DNA from: Thermosediminibacterales bacterium | Lineage (GTDB): Bacteria; Bacillota; Thermosediminibacteria; Koleobacterales; JARRCM01 | Reading direction: 5' to 3' | Length of the DNA: 64,000 nucleotides | Assembly (NCBI GenBank): GCA_029982205.1 | Contig: JARRCM010000003.1 | Span: 1-64,000, forward strand | Part shown: positions 15,698 through 26,300 of the stretch, piece by piece | How positions within the stretch are numbered: position 1 is the first letter of the stretch | Layout: each line of letters starts with the position of its first letter | Translations under genes and position numbers: made by a program | The notes under the pieces: generated by a model | Told to the model about the DNA's origin: nothing | Databases searched by the model: none | Seen by the model: the letters and a program-made list of their open reading frames with translations, nothing else

Positions 15698-16690
15698 ATG
15701 TTTAAGTTATCAAAACAGCAGGAAGAAAGAGCATACGAGCTACATAAAAAATCTTTAGTATTCGATGCACATTGTGATACTGTGTTGGATGTTTATTATA
15801 AAAACCGAAAAATTGGTAAACGTTCAGAAGAAGGCCATGTTGATCTGCCACGTCTAAAAAAAGGAGGAATCAATGCACAAATTTTTGCTTTGTTTATAAA
15901 ACCACAATTTAAGCCATATGGTGCACTTAGGGAAACATTAAGATTGTATAACACTTTATACAATGAGGTGGAGAATAATCGAGATGTTATTGAATTCGCT
16001 TATAGTGTTGAAGATATAAAACAAAATTTTAGAGAATCTAAGATTTCCGCAGTTGTAAGTGTTGAAGGCGGAGAAGCCCTGGAGGGGGACATAGATGTAC
16101 TTTCGGTGTTATACCGGTTAGGTATAAGATGTATAACCCTTACCTGGAATCAAAGGAATCAAATAGGAGATGGTGTAGATGAAACAAGAACTGGCGGGGG
16201 ATTAACAGAATTCGGCATCGAGGTAGTCAAGGAAATGAATCGCCTCGGGATGATGATAGATGTTTCTCACCTATCAGAGGCAGGTTTTTGGGATGTTATT
16301 GAAACAAGCAACAAACCAATAATTGCTTCACACTCTAATGCCCGTAAACTGTGTGATCATCCAAGAAACCTGTATGACGAACAAATTAAGGCTTTAGCTG
16401 ATAATGGAGGGGTTATTGGTGTGTCTTTTGCTACACCCTGTCTTCAAAAAGAAAAAAACCTAGAAGATTTTTTAGACCATATTGATTATATTTCTCAACT
16501 TGTAGGCATAGACCATATAGGCCTTGGTATGGACTTCGACGGGATAGATTATTGCCCGCGGGGGGTCGGGTCTGTAGAAAAAGCCCCCAATATAACAAGG
16601 GGACTTGTGTATAGGGGCTATACCGATGAACAGGTTCAAAAAATCCTGGGATTAAATTTTTTGAGGGTATTTAATGAGATTGTGGGGTAA
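15698..16690 (+). CDS. membrane dipeptidase-type metallopeptidase (M19 family)
   Basis: 330 aa zinc dipeptidase related to renal dipeptidase. Metal ligands are visible in order: FDAHCDT (His, Asp) near the start, VVSVEGGEAL (bridging Glu), IDVSHLSEAGFWD and PIIASHSNAR (two His), and GLGMDFDGI (Asp). No signal peptide, so it is probably cytoplasmic despite the family name, acting on dipeptides. An ATG at 15698 with GAGGGG upstream is preferred over an upstream in-frame ATG at 15659, which has no ribosome site and adds a non-homologous leader. Its 3' end overlaps the convergent ylbF-type gene by 20 bases. Confidence 0.92.
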   Translation: MFKLSKQQEERAYELHKKSLVFDAHCDTVLDVYYKNRKIGKRSEEGHVDLPRLKKGGINAQIFALFIKPQFKPYGALRETLRLYNTLYNEVENNRDVIEFAYSVEDIKQNFRESKISAVVSVEGGEALEGDIDVLSVLYRLGIRCITLTWNQRNQIGDGVDETRTGGGLTEFGIEVVKEMNRLGMMIDVSHLSEAGFWDVIETSNKPIIASHSNARKLCDHPRNLYDEQIKALADNGGVIGVSFATPCLQKEKNLEDFLDHIDYISQLVGIDHIGLGMDFDGIDYCPRGVGSVEKAPNITRGLVYRGYTDEQVQKILGLNFLRVFNEIVG

Positions 16691-17015
16691 TATCTATCTC
16701 AACTGCTTTTCCGATGATTTTTTGGACATCTGCTATAAGTGTAAGAAAACGTGCTTCAGCCGTTAAGAATTCTCGAATTAATTGGTTGTAGTTTATAACT
16801 TGGAACAGGTTTTCAAGCTGTTTGGATTTTTCTTCCACCGGCTGGCCGGCAAGCTGGGCAGCTTGAACCTCTAATTGTTTTTTTCGGAAGTCTTCCAGCA
16901 TCTCTAAAGCTTTTGGATCTTGTTTGATTTTTTCATGAGCTTTTTTGTATTCCTTATACTCTTTAGAATCAGCCAGAGCCCGTGCCAGTTCATGGGCTTT
17001 GTCATGAACAAGCAT
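16671..17015 (-). CDS. YlbF/YmcA family protein
   Basis: 114 aa, all-helical, small soluble protein of the YlbF/YmcA (DUF964) family; in Bacillus, members form a complex with YaaT that affects RNA processing, competence and sporulation. KAHELARALADSKEYKEY, the KQLEVQAAQLAGQP region and INYNQLIREFLTAEARF fit the family. Start at ATG 17015, since GGAGGTGAG lies just before it; the frame stays open upstream to 17048 but without a ribosome site. It lies 19 bases after the HAD gene and overlaps the dipeptidase stop tail to tail. Confidence 0.85.
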   Translation of the reverse strand: MLVHDKAHELARALADSKEYKEYKKAHEKIKQDPKALEMLEDFRKKQLEVQAAQLAGQPVEEKSKQLENLFQVINYNQLIREFLTAEARFLTLIADVQKIIGKAVEIDITPQSH

Positions 17016-17034
17016 TTTCTCACCTCCTGAATTA

Positions 17035-17742
17035 TCATAATACCTCATTAATAAACTTAATTACGTCCTTGAGTTTTCCTCTGTAATCATACTTAAAATC
17101 TTTACCGTTGCGATTTATCAGAAAATCCTCCACTAGAAATGTTTTAATACCCAGTTTACCTGCTACGAGGTCTTCTTCGACATCGTTTCCAAACATTATA
17201 CACTCAGAAGGTTTCTTTCCGGCAATTTGAAGGATTTCTTCATAATATTCCAGGTTAGGTTTACAGAAGTGCATGTTTTCATATGCTGTAATAAGTGTTA
17301 AATCAATGTCCAAAGCTTCTATCCAGTTCAGCCGCTCCTTTATTGCCGACATTGGAAAAACCGGGTTCGTGGCAATAATAATATCATAGCCCTTTTCTTT
17401 GGCAATAGGAAGAACTCTTTTGTTTTCATCGGTTATATTTACATATTTTTTAAGTTCTTTAAATTTATTGTTATAAAAATCATCAAATATCGGCATAAGT
17501 TCATTTTGAGAATATGGAACCCTTGAGAAGAAATCCTCTATGAAGACATCTTTGTTGGTTTTTTGGGGGTCTTTGTTTTTTATCATGGCATATGTAGAAT
17601 TCATGATCTCTTTGGCAAGAGTTTGAGGAGGAATAAAATGTGCTAAATGAGGAACTAAAGTTTGCATATATTTTTCTATAAAATCATCGGTATCAATTGG
17701 AAGAAGAGTTCCATCAAGATCAAACAAAAGGGTTGTGATCAA
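17035..17742 (-). CDS. HAD family hydrolase
   Basis: 235 aa. HAD motif I FDLDGTLLP near the N-terminus gives the nucleophile Asp and the acid/base Asp. Motif II is IIATNP, motif III lies near the CKPNLEYYEEIL lysine, and motif IV is MFGNDVEEDLVAG. An alpha-helical cap (about 20-95) makes it a type C1 phosphatase. Substrate unknown. The start is TTG at 17742 with GGAGG about 9 bases upstream. It is followed by the YlbF-family gene on the same strand, likely one transcript. Confidence 0.88.
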   Translation of the reverse strand: MITTLLFDLDGTLLPIDTDDFIEKYMQTLVPHLAHFIPPQTLAKEIMNSTYAMIKNKDPQKTNKDVFIEDFFSRVPYSQNELMPIFDDFYNNKFKELKKYVNITDENKRVLPIAKEKGYDIIIATNPVFPMSAIKERLNWIEALDIDLTLITAYENMHFCKPNLEYYEEILQIAGKKPSECIMFGNDVEEDLVAGKLGIKTFLVEDFLINRNGKDFKYDYRGKLKDVIKFINEVL

Positions 17743-17891
17743 TGGAGAATCCTCCTTTATTCTTTAATATTTCTACAGGTATGATAACACCTTTTTTTAT
17801 TATAAACAAGTCTTTAATAACTTCTTTTTTGTATCAAACAGCCTTTATATCAAATACTATTCAAAAAAAGATTTTGAAAGGGGCAATATAA

Positions 17892-18635
17892 ATGGAAATA
17901 TTTGCAGATTACCATACACACACTCGATACAGCCATGGGAAAGGGTCTATTGAAGATAATATAAAGGCGGGTATCAAAAAAAATCTAGAAGAAATAGCGA
18001 TTTCCGACCACGGCCCTGCCAATTTGGGAATTGGTGTAAAACCGATATTTTTCAAGAAAATGAGAACGGAGATTAATAATCTTCAAAAAAAATATGATAA
18101 AATAAAAATAAAACTTGGTGTTGAGGCAAACATCATAAGTGTCGATGGGAAACTTGATGTTTCAGTTAAAGATTTAAGAGATTTAGATATTGTTCTGGCA
18201 GGTCTTCATGTTATGGTAAAACCTGCCAGTTTGCAAGATGGATACAATCTTTTGTTAAAAAATCAGCTTGGTAAAATATATACTCCTATGGCAAGAAAAG
18301 CGCGTAACATCAATACAAAAGCACTGGTGGAGGCAATCTATAAATATCCCATTGATATAATTGCTCATCCTGGTTTGAGGCTCTCAATAGATACCAGAGA
18401 GCTGGCAAAAGCTGCAGCAAAAACAGGAACGGCTTTAGAAATCAATTCATCACATGGTTACTTAACAGTGGATTTCGCCAGGACTGCAGCTAAAGAAGGG
18501 GTTGATTTTGCTATAGGAAGTGATGCCCATTCACCTGAGGATGTTGGGAATCTGCAATCTGGAATACGGGTTGCGGAAAAAGCAGGTATTCCTGCTGAAA
18601 GGGTGATAAACGCCAGGGAGTATAGCAAGAGGTGA
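17892..18635 (+). CDS. PHP domain-containing metal-dependent phosphoesterase
   Basis: 247 aa. PHP metal motifs: DYHTHTRYSHGKG (residues 6-18), AISDHGPANLG, GVEANII, IAHPGLRL and GSDAHSPEDVG, the usual order of the YcdX/histidinol-phosphatase-like branch. First gene of a tight run PHP-rapZ-yvcK-whiA: its stop overlaps the GTG of rapZ. The substrate is not set; histidinol phosphate is possible but nothing around supports it. AAAGGGGC precedes the ATG. Confidence 0.88.
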   Translation: MEIFADYHTHTRYSHGKGSIEDNIKAGIKKNLEEIAISDHGPANLGIGVKPIFFKKMRTEINNLQKKYDKIKIKLGVEANIISVDGKLDVSVKDLRDLDIVLAGLHVMVKPASLQDGYNLLLKNQLGKIYTPMARKARNINTKALVEAIYKYPIDIIAHPGLRLSIDTRELAKAAAKTGTALEINSSHGYLTVDFARTAAKEGVDFAIGSDAHSPEDVGNLQSGIRVAEKAGIPAERVINAREYSKR

Positions 18636-19534
18636 GAAATTTGGGAAAGAATGACATAAAATTTGTTATAATAACTGGTCTTTCAGGCGCCGGCAAAACT
18701 CAAGCCATCAGATGTTTTGAAGACATGGGCTATTTTTGTATCGACAACATGCCTCCAAATCTTATTCCTAAATTTGCGGATTTATGTTCACAAACCAGCG
18801 GACAGATAAATAAAGTTGCCTTAGTTATTGATATAAGGGGTGGAGGTTTTTTCGATGCCCTTTTCGAGAGTTTGAAGATACTTGTAGAAATCGGGTTTAG
18901 TTATGAAATTCTTTTTCTTGAAGCATCAGATGATGTTTTGATTAAAAGGTTTAAAGAAACCAGGCGCAGGCATCCGATGTTACAGGAAGGAAGGATAATT
19001 GACGGTATTAAGGTTGAAAGGCAAAAACTCGAAAAAATCAAAGCAAAATCCGATCATATTATAGATACAACTAATCTTACTCCCTCTCAACTGAAACAAG
19101 AAATAATAAAAAGGGTGATTAAGGGAAAGAAGCTTGAAAAGATTATAATAACAATACTATCTTTCGGCTTTAAACACGGTATTCCCCTTGATGCCGATCT
19201 TGTATTTGATGTTCGTTTTCTTCCAAATCCATATTATATAGAAGAACTTAAGACAGCATCAGGTCAGGATGAAAAAGTTTACGAATATGTACTTAAATGG
19301 CCGATTGCTCAAATTTTTTTAGAAAAACTTTTAGATCTGCTGGAGTTTTTAATACCCCATTATATACAAGAAGGCAAAACACATCTTGTGATAGGTATAG
19401 GATGTACAGGTGGTAGGCACCGGTCGGTGGCAATAGCACGCAGATTAACTCAGCTTCTTCAACAAAAAAGCCTTAGTGCTATTGTAGAACACCGGGATAT
19501 TTACCAGGATGTAAAGGGGGAAGTTACCCCGTGA
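18632..19534 (+). CDS. rapZ: RNase adapter protein RapZ (YvcJ)
   Basis: 300 aa P-loop protein. Walker A GLSGAGKT at about 16-23, IDNMPPNLIPKF, the DIRGGGFF loop, FKETRRRHPM, and the C-terminal GCTGGRHRSVAIARRL, all RapZ/YvcJ hallmarks. In enterobacteria it guides RNase E processing of the glmZ small RNA; in Bacillus YvcJ affects competence and hydrolyses nucleotides. The GTG start overlaps the PHP stop by 4 bases and its own stop overlaps the yvcK GTG by 4, so translation is coupled. Confidence 0.95.
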   Translation: MRNLGKNDIKFVIITGLSGAGKTQAIRCFEDMGYFCIDNMPPNLIPKFADLCSQTSGQINKVALVIDIRGGGFFDALFESLKILVEIGFSYEILFLEASDDVLIKRFKETRRRHPMLQEGRIIDGIKVERQKLEKIKAKSDHIIDTTNLTPSQLKQEIIKRVIKGKKLEKIIITILSFGFKHGIPLDADLVFDVRFLPNPYYIEELKTASGQDEKVYEYVLKWPIAQIFLEKLLDLLEFLIPHYIQEGKTHLVIGIGCTGGRHRSVAIARRLTQLLQQKSLSAIVEHRDIYQDVKGEVTP

Positions 19535-20889
19535 AGTTGTTTAAGTGGTTTTGTGTTGGATTGAACATTAAACGGTGGATTTTTTTAACCGTTTTAGGCA
19601 TACTTTTGTTAAGTTTGGGCATTTCAATGATAATAGGGTTTCAGGTCGTTAGAAGCCTGGAATATGTTTTTTTTGACATGCTTTTCAGCCATACGGGAAA
19701 CATGTTACAAAAATTTTTGGGTTTGTTTTTTCTTATAGCTGGAAGTTGTTTTGCAGCATATGGAGTCAAAAAAACTATTCGGTCAATTATAGCAAACTTT
19801 TTATCTATAAACGAAGAAAAACTTTTAGAAGTAATATTTGATAAACAGCATCTTCAAAAAGGGCCTAAAATTGTAGCAATAGGAGGGGGAACCGGGCTTT
19901 CGGTTTTGCTCAGGGGATTAAAAGAATACACCAGCAATCTAACCGCAATTGTTACGGTAACTGATGATGGTGGAAGTTCCGGTATTTTAAGAGGAGAATT
20001 AGGTATACTTCCTCCCGGTGATATACGTAATTGTCTTATTGCTTTAGCGGATACTGAACCGTTAATGGAAAAACTGTTTCAATATCGATTCAAGACAGGC
20101 AGTTTAAAAGGACACAGTTTTGGTAATTTATTTTTAGCTGCTATGACAGAAGTGTCAGGGGATTTTCAGAAATCTATCAAGCAATTCAGTAAAGTGTTAG
20201 CAGTAAAGGGCCAGGTTTTACCTATAACCCTGTCTCAGGCGGTACTTTTTGCGGTTAATAAAAATGGAGAGATAGTAAAAGGGGAATCAAAAATCCCCGA
20301 AGGGGGGCCTATAGAAAAAGTTTTTTTAGAACCGGATGACTGCAGACCATTACCTGAAGTTATCGAGGCTATAAAAAATGCAGATGCCATTATTTTGGGC
20401 CCGGGTAGTCTTTATACAAGTATTATCCCTAATCTGCTGGTTAAAGGTGTTGTAGAAGCCATTTCAGAATCCCCTGCAGTCAAAATATATGTAACAAATG
20501 TGATGACCCAGGCGGGAGAAACGAAAGGCTACACTGCTTCCCAACATGTAAAAACACTTCTTAAATATGGAAATTATAAATTGATTGATTATGTTATAGT
20601 AAATACTGAAGATGTTCCCGAAGAGCTTCTGGAAAAGTATAAAGAAGAAGGTGCTGAACCTGTAAAACCCGATATTGAAAATATAGAAGCACTTGGAGTA
20701 AAGGTGATAAGTGATAAAATTATAAACAAAACGAATTTTGTCAGGCATGATTCAAAACACCTCGCAAGGCTTATAATAAAACTTCTTGCCCAAAAAAGTT
20801 ATGAAGGGGATAGATTAAAACTGCTTGATTTATACTATTTAGGAGAGAGGTTTAAAGATTCAGAGCATAAAAAAGATATGAAGTTTTAA
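19531..20889 (+). CDS. yvcK: gluconeogenesis factor YvcK (CofD-like) with N-terminal membrane helices
   Basis: 452 aa. Two TM helices (about 16-36 and 62-82) precede the CofD-like Rossmann domain, which starts IVAIGGGTGLSVLLRG (about 113-128) and continues TVTDDGGSSGILRGE, LPPGDIRNCLIAL, ILGPGSLYTSIIPNLLV and YVTNVMTQAGET. YvcK binds UDP-sugars and supports cell shape and growth on gluconeogenic carbon in Bacillus. The cytosolic Bacillus form is about 320 aa, so the membrane-anchored N-terminus is an extension seen in some Clostridia. GTG start, overlapping rapZ. Confidence 0.93.
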   Translation: MKLFKWFCVGLNIKRWIFLTVLGILLLSLGISMIIGFQVVRSLEYVFFDMLFSHTGNMLQKFLGLFFLIAGSCFAAYGVKKTIRSIIANFLSINEEKLLEVIFDKQHLQKGPKIVAIGGGTGLSVLLRGLKEYTSNLTAIVTVTDDGGSSGILRGELGILPPGDIRNCLIALADTEPLMEKLFQYRFKTGSLKGHSFGNLFLAAMTEVSGDFQKSIKQFSKVLAVKGQVLPITLSQAVLFAVNKNGEIVKGESKIPEGGPIEKVFLEPDDCRPLPEVIEAIKNADAIILGPGSLYTSIIPNLLVKGVVEAISESPAVKIYVTNVMTQAGETKGYTASQHVKTLLKYGNYKLIDYVIVNTEDVPEELLEKYKEEGAEPVKPDIENIEALGVKVISDKIINKTNFVRHDSKHLARLIIKLLAQKSYEGDRLKLLDLYYLGERFKDSEHKKDMKF

Positions 20890-20905
20890 TATCAGAGGTG
20901 AGGTT

Positions 20906-21868
20906 ATGTCTTTTTCATTGAAAACTAAAAACGAAATGTCTAGAATATTAGTAGACAAGGATTGCTGTCAGACAGCAGAACTTGCAGCTTTAATAAGAGT
21001 GGGTGGGAGTATCGAGATAAAACCAGAAGGAAAAATTGGATTGAAATTTTCTACCGAAAATGCTCAGGTAGCCCGTAAGGTTTTTATATTAATTAAAAAA
21101 CAATTTAATTTAAATACAGAGCTTCTGGTGAGGCGAAAACGAAGGCTGAAGAAAAACAATAACTATCTTGTGATTGTTCCGCCTGAAAATGGTGCTCAAA
21201 TACTTCTTAGAGAACTTAATATAGTTCATGAAAGCCGGGATGAAGGTATTCACTTACACTATGGGATTAACGAAAAAATCATAGAGAACTTTTGTTGTAA
21301 AAAAGCTTATATACGAGGGGCTTTTTTGAGCGGTGGTTATATAAGCGATCCTGAAAAAAACTATCATTTAGAAATTGTTTTGCAGAACGAAAAAACTGCC
21401 GAAGACCTTTCTAGTTTGATTAATACTTTTGATTTAAACTCTAAAGTTCTAAAACGAAAAGATTCTTATGTGGTTTATCTTAAAGAAGGTGAACAAATAG
21501 TAAAACTCTTAAACATAATGGGCGCACATACGGCGCTGTTAAACCTTGAAAATGTTAGAATTTTTAAAGATATGAGAAATAAAGTTAATAGATTAGTAAA
21601 CTGTGAAACCGCAAACTTGGGTAAAACAATAGAAGCATCATTACGGCAAACGGAAAATATACTTTATATAAAAAACTGCATTGGATTGAAACATCTTTCT
21701 CCACCATTAAAGGAAATAGCAGAACTCCGGTTAAATTTTCCGGATGCAAATTTAAGAGAACTGGGAAAAATGATTGATCCGCCTATTGGTAAGTCAGGAG
21801 TTAATCATAGATTAAGAAAACTTGAAAGTATTGCAAAAGAACTTAAGAAAAAAAGAGGAGATTTATAA
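20906..21868 (+). CDS. whiA: WhiA DNA-binding protein
   Basis: 320 aa. A degenerate LAGLIDADG-type N-terminal part (ELAALIRVGGSIEI, then CCKKAYIRGAFLSGGYISDPEK) and a C-terminal helix-turn-helix region (LRELGKMIDPPIGKSGVNHRLRKL) match WhiA, a conserved regulator of sporulation and cell division in Gram-positive bacteria. It closes the PHP-rapZ-yvcK-whiA run, 16 bases after yvcK, with GAGGTGAG before the ATG, and is followed by a terminator. Confidence 0.95.
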   Translation: MSFSLKTKNEMSRILVDKDCCQTAELAALIRVGGSIEIKPEGKIGLKFSTENAQVARKVFILIKKQFNLNTELLVRRKRRLKKNNNYLVIVPPENGAQILLRELNIVHESRDEGIHLHYGINEKIIENFCCKKAYIRGAFLSGGYISDPEKNYHLEIVLQNEKTAEDLSSLINTFDLNSKVLKRKDSYVVYLKEGEQIVKLLNIMGAHTALLNLENVRIFKDMRNKVNRLVNCETANLGKTIEASLRQTENILYIKNCIGLKHLSPPLKEIAELRLNFPDANLRELGKMIDPPIGKSGVNHRLRKLESIAKELKKKRGDL

Positions 21869-21870
21869 TT

Positions 21871-21900
21871 AAAGGGTAATTAATTACCCTTTAATTATTT
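21871..21900 (+). terminator. terminator after whiA
   Basis: Perfect palindrome AAAGGGTAAT/TAATTACCCTTT (21871-21892) followed by a T-rich stretch, directly after the whiA stop. The T run is interrupted by A, so it may be moderate in strength. Confidence 0.7.
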
Positions 21901-22037
21901 AAAAACTTTTATCTTACTTAAACGTTTTTAAAGTTTCGAGCAGGACTTTTATAAGTTTAAAGATAAGAAAAGAAGGAAAGACTTGAATTTTATAGAATAA
22001 AAATTTAGCGGTTGTATTTAGGAAGGTGTGGTAATGA

Positions 22038-23336
22038 ATGACTAAACACGAGCAGATAATAAATTTCATAAAGAAACTTAAGATTGGTACAAAGATTTCT
22101 GTTAGACAGATAGCTCAGGAACTAGGAGTGAGTGAGGGTACGGCATACAGAGCTATTAAAGAAGCAGAAACTTTAGGATATGTAAACACAATTCCCCGTG
22201 TAGGAACTGTAAGAATAGAAAAAATGGAAAAAAGAGAAATTGAGAAATTGACATTTGCAGAGGTCGTTAACATAGTTGATGGTGTGATATTAGGCGGGCG
22301 TTCGGGTCTTCATAAAACATTAAATAAGTTTTTGATAGGAGCAATGGAAATAAATGAAATGAAAAGTTACATTGAACCAGGAAGCCTTTTGATAGTGGGT
22401 AATCGAATTAATGCTCATGAAGAGGCTTTGAAAAATGGGGCCGCAGTTCTCATTTCTGGAGGTTTTGAATCAAATGATAAAGTCATACAGCTGGCAAATC
22501 AATTAGAACTCCCGGTGATATCGTCATCCTATGATACTTTTACAATAGCCACATTAATAAACAAGGCTATTTTTAAAAGACTTGTCAAGAAAGATATAAT
22601 ATTGGCAGAAGATATAATGGTTAAAGAACCACTCTGCCTTAAACACAATTCAACTGTTAGAGATTGGAAAAAACTTTTTAATAAAACAAAACACAGTCGT
22701 TTTCCAGTAATTGATGATGAAAAAAAGGTCTTAGGTATAGTAACGGCAACAGACGTAACCAACAAGGAAGACAGCACACCTATTGTGAAAGTAATGACGA
22801 AAAATCCTATTACGATTACAGAAAAAGCCTCTATAGCATATGCAGCTCATATCATGGTTTGGGAAGGTATAGAGATATTACCTGTTATAAGAAATATGAA
22901 GCTGATAGGAGTTATTACCCGAAAGGATGTAATAAAAGCATTTCAACAGATGCAGAATCAACCACATGTTGGTGAAACCCTTGATGATCTGGTAACAAGT
23001 CATTTTTCAGAAGAGAACCTGCCGAATGGTATTAAGCTTTATGGAACTGCTACTTCATCTATGCTTAACCATTTAGGCATGGCAAGCTGTGGGGCTTTAG
23101 TCACTTTAGTGACTTCAGCGGGTTTTTCTGCAATACGTAAATTGAAACATATGGATACTGTTACAGACAGTTTTGTTGTTTTTTTTACGAAACCTTTACA
23201 ACTGGAAGATTATATTGAAGTGAAGGCACAAATCATTGATATTGGTCGCAAATCTGGGAAGGTGGATATTGAAGTTTACAGTAAAGGCCAAATAGTGGCA
23301 AAGGGCCTTATGTCAACAAAAGTATTTAAAAAGTGA
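22038..23336 (+). CDS. YtoI-like regulator: HTH, DRTGG, CBS pair and hotdog domain
   Basis: 432 aa four-part protein. Residues 1-60 form a helix-turn-helix (ISVRQIAQELGVSEGTAYRA); about 70-185 is a DRTGG domain; about 195-305 holds two CBS domains (DIMVKEPLCLKHNSTV and KVMTKNPITITEKASI), a likely adenine-nucleotide sensor; about 315-432 is a thioesterase-like hotdog fold (HLGMASCGALVTLVTSAGFSAI). This is the layout of B. subtilis YtoI, whose gene lies near dnaE, as here (11 bases before dnaE). The target genes and ligand are unknown. Confidence 0.9.
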   Translation: MTKHEQIINFIKKLKIGTKISVRQIAQELGVSEGTAYRAIKEAETLGYVNTIPRVGTVRIEKMEKREIEKLTFAEVVNIVDGVILGGRSGLHKTLNKFLIGAMEINEMKSYIEPGSLLIVGNRINAHEEALKNGAAVLISGGFESNDKVIQLANQLELPVISSSYDTFTIATLINKAIFKRLVKKDIILAEDIMVKEPLCLKHNSTVRDWKKLFNKTKHSRFPVIDDEKKVLGIVTATDVTNKEDSTPIVKVMTKNPITITEKASIAYAAHIMVWEGIEILPVIRNMKLIGVITRKDVIKAFQQMQNQPHVGETLDDLVTSHFSEENLPNGIKLYGTATSSMLNHLGMASCGALVTLVTSAGFSAIRKLKHMDTVTDSFVVFFTKPLQLEDYIEVKAQIIDIGRKSGKVDIEVYSKGQIVAKGLMSTKVFKK

Positions 23337-23346
23337 GGTAAGTTAA

Positions 23347-26300
23347 ATGGCAACATTTACACATTTACATGTCCACACAGAATACAGCCTCCTGGACGGC
23401 ACAGCTCGAATTAAAGACCTGGTATTAAAGGCCAAAACTCTAGGCATGGACAGCTTAGCGATTACAGATCACGGGGTTATGTATGGCGTTGTTGATTTTT
23501 ATAAAGCATGCAAAAAACATAATATTAAACCTATTCTCGGCTGTGAAGTTTATGTTTCTAAACGATCTAGAAAAGACCGGGTTCCAAATATCGATGATAC
23601 TTTTTATCATTTAGTTTTACTTGCAAAAAACTCTAAAGGCTATAAAAATTTGATGAAGCTTTGCAGTCTTGGTTTTACTGAAGGGTTTTATTATAAACCC
23701 AGAATTGACGTTGAACTTTTGGAAAAATATTCAAAAGGCTTGATATCATTAAGCGGCTGTATGGCGGGCAAGATACCGACTTTATTATTAGAAGGCAATT
23801 ATGAAGAGGCAAAATCTACAGCACTTAGATATAATGAGATTTTTGGCCAGGGAAACTTTTATCTTGAATTACAGGACCATGGCATACATGAACAGAAAGT
23901 TGTTAATCAACAGCTAATAAGGCTTCATAACGAAACAGGCATTCCTCTTGTGGCCACAAATGATGTACATTATTTGAACAAACAAGATAACCAGGCGCAT
24001 GATATCCTTTTATGTATTCAAACAGGCAAAACGGTTGATGATGAAGACCGTCTGAAATTTCCAACCCAGGAGTTTTATTTAAAAAGTCAAAAAGAAATGG
24101 AGCAGCTTTTTTCATATATACCTGAAGCGTTGGAAAATACTGAGAGAATTGCTCGAATGTGTGATATAGAATTGGATTTTGGCAATTTACACCTGCCTCA
24201 ATATACGTTAGAAAGTGGGTACGATGAAAACACTTATCTTGAAAAACTATGTTGGGAAGGAGCCCAAAAACGTTACAACAAGATTACTTCAAAAATAGAG
24301 AACAGATTGAAGTATGAACTGCAGATAATTAAACAAATGGGATTTTCTAGCTATTTTTTGATAGTATGGGATTTTGTGAAATATGCAAGGGAAAAAGGGA
24401 TAATGGTAGGCCCCGGGAGGGGTTCGGCTGCAGGGAGTCTTGTGGCTTACTGTTTGTTTATAACAAATATTGATCCTCTTAAACATAACCTTTTGTTTGA
24501 AAGGTTTTTAAACCCTGATAGGGTTAGCATGCCTGATATAGATATTGACTTTTGTTATGAACGGCGTCAGGAGGTTATAGATTATGTAACACGGCATTAT
24601 GGAAGTGAAAGGGTTGCCCAGATTATTACGTTTGGTACAATGGCAGCCAGGGCGGTTATAAGGGATGTAGGCCGTGCTCTAAATATGAGCTATGCCGAAG
24701 TGGATGCTATCGCAAAGATGATTCCTTTCGAACCTGGAATGACAATAGACAGGGCGCTTCAAATAAATCCGGATTTAAAAAAAAGATATGAACAGGATGA
24801 AAGGATTCAAAAACTAATTGATACATCACGAGCTTTAGAGGGGCTTCCAAGGCATGCATCTACACATGCCGCTGGTGTAGTTATTTCTAAAGAACCTTTA
24901 ACTGAATATGTTCCATTACAAAAGACGTCTGATGGTATTATAACAACTCAGTTTTCAATGACTTTACTGGAAGAGTTAGGGCTTTTAAAGATGGACTTTT
25001 TGGGGCTTAGAACCCTTACTGTCATTCGTGATACTTTAGAAATAGTTAAACATACCCGTGGATTAGAAATTGACATCAACAGTGTAGCGCTTGATATACC
25101 AGAGGTATACCATTTGTTGGCCAAAGGAGATACTATAGGGGTTTTTCAACTGGAAAGCAGTGGAATGCAGAATTTGTTGAGGGAATTAAAACCATCGGTA
25201 TTTGAAGATATTGTGGCAGTGGTGGGTCTTTATAGGCCAGGCCCTTTGGGAAGCGGGGCTGCAGAAGATTTCATATTAAGTAAGCATGGGAAAAAACCAA
25301 TTAAGTACTTACACCCAAAACTTGAACCAATATTAAAAGAAACCTATGGAGTTATATTGTATCAAGAACAGGCAATGCGGATAGCCCAAGAATTGGCTGG
25401 TTTTTCTCTTGCTCAGGCCGATATTCTCAGGAAGGCTATGGGCAAGAAAAAACAGGATGTAATGGAAACACAGAGGCAGTCTTTTATAAAAGGATGTGAA
25501 GAAAACGGTATTGACAGGAAAATAGCTGTAGAAATATTTGATATGATTGCTTATTTTGCGGGATATGGTTTTAACAAGGCTCATTCTGCAGCATATGCTT
25601 TGATTGCATATCAAACTGCATACCTGAAGGTTCATTATCCTGCAGAGTTTATGGCAGCACTCTTAACAAGTGTAATGGATAACAGTGACAAAGTTGCAAT
25701 ATACATAAAAGAGTGCAGAAGACTTGGAATAAAGGTTCTCCCGCCAGATATAAACGAAAGTCTTGAAAATTTTACAGTTGTTGATAGAAACATCAGGTTT
25801 GGTCTGGCAGCAGTTAAAAATGTTGGCAGAAACGCAGTAAGGTCAATAATATCTGCCAGAAAATCAGGTGGAAATTTCGTGTCATTAACTGATTTTCTTG
25901 AAAGAGTTGATTTAGGAGAAGTCAACAAAAAAGCTGTTGAAAGTTTGATAAAAGGTGGTGCTTTTGATTCTCTGGGAGTATTTAGGTCTCAATTATTAGC
26001 TGTTTATGAAAATGTTTGTGACAGTATAAGCAGCAGTATGAAACATAATCTTAATGGTCAGATTTCGCTGTTCAGCTTTATGTCAGAAAAAGAGAAAAAC
26101 GATATTAAGAAGGATGACTTGCCAGATATTCCTGAATTTACTCAAAAAGAGCTTTTGGCGATGGAAAAAGAGATGCTGGGTTTGTATATAAGTGGCCATC
26201 CTCTTGAGGAGTATTCTAAACAGCTGAAAAATTTAACCACGATTTCAACTTCTGTCTTAACCTCTCAAAACTCAACATCTTTTGATAACAAACCCTGCAT

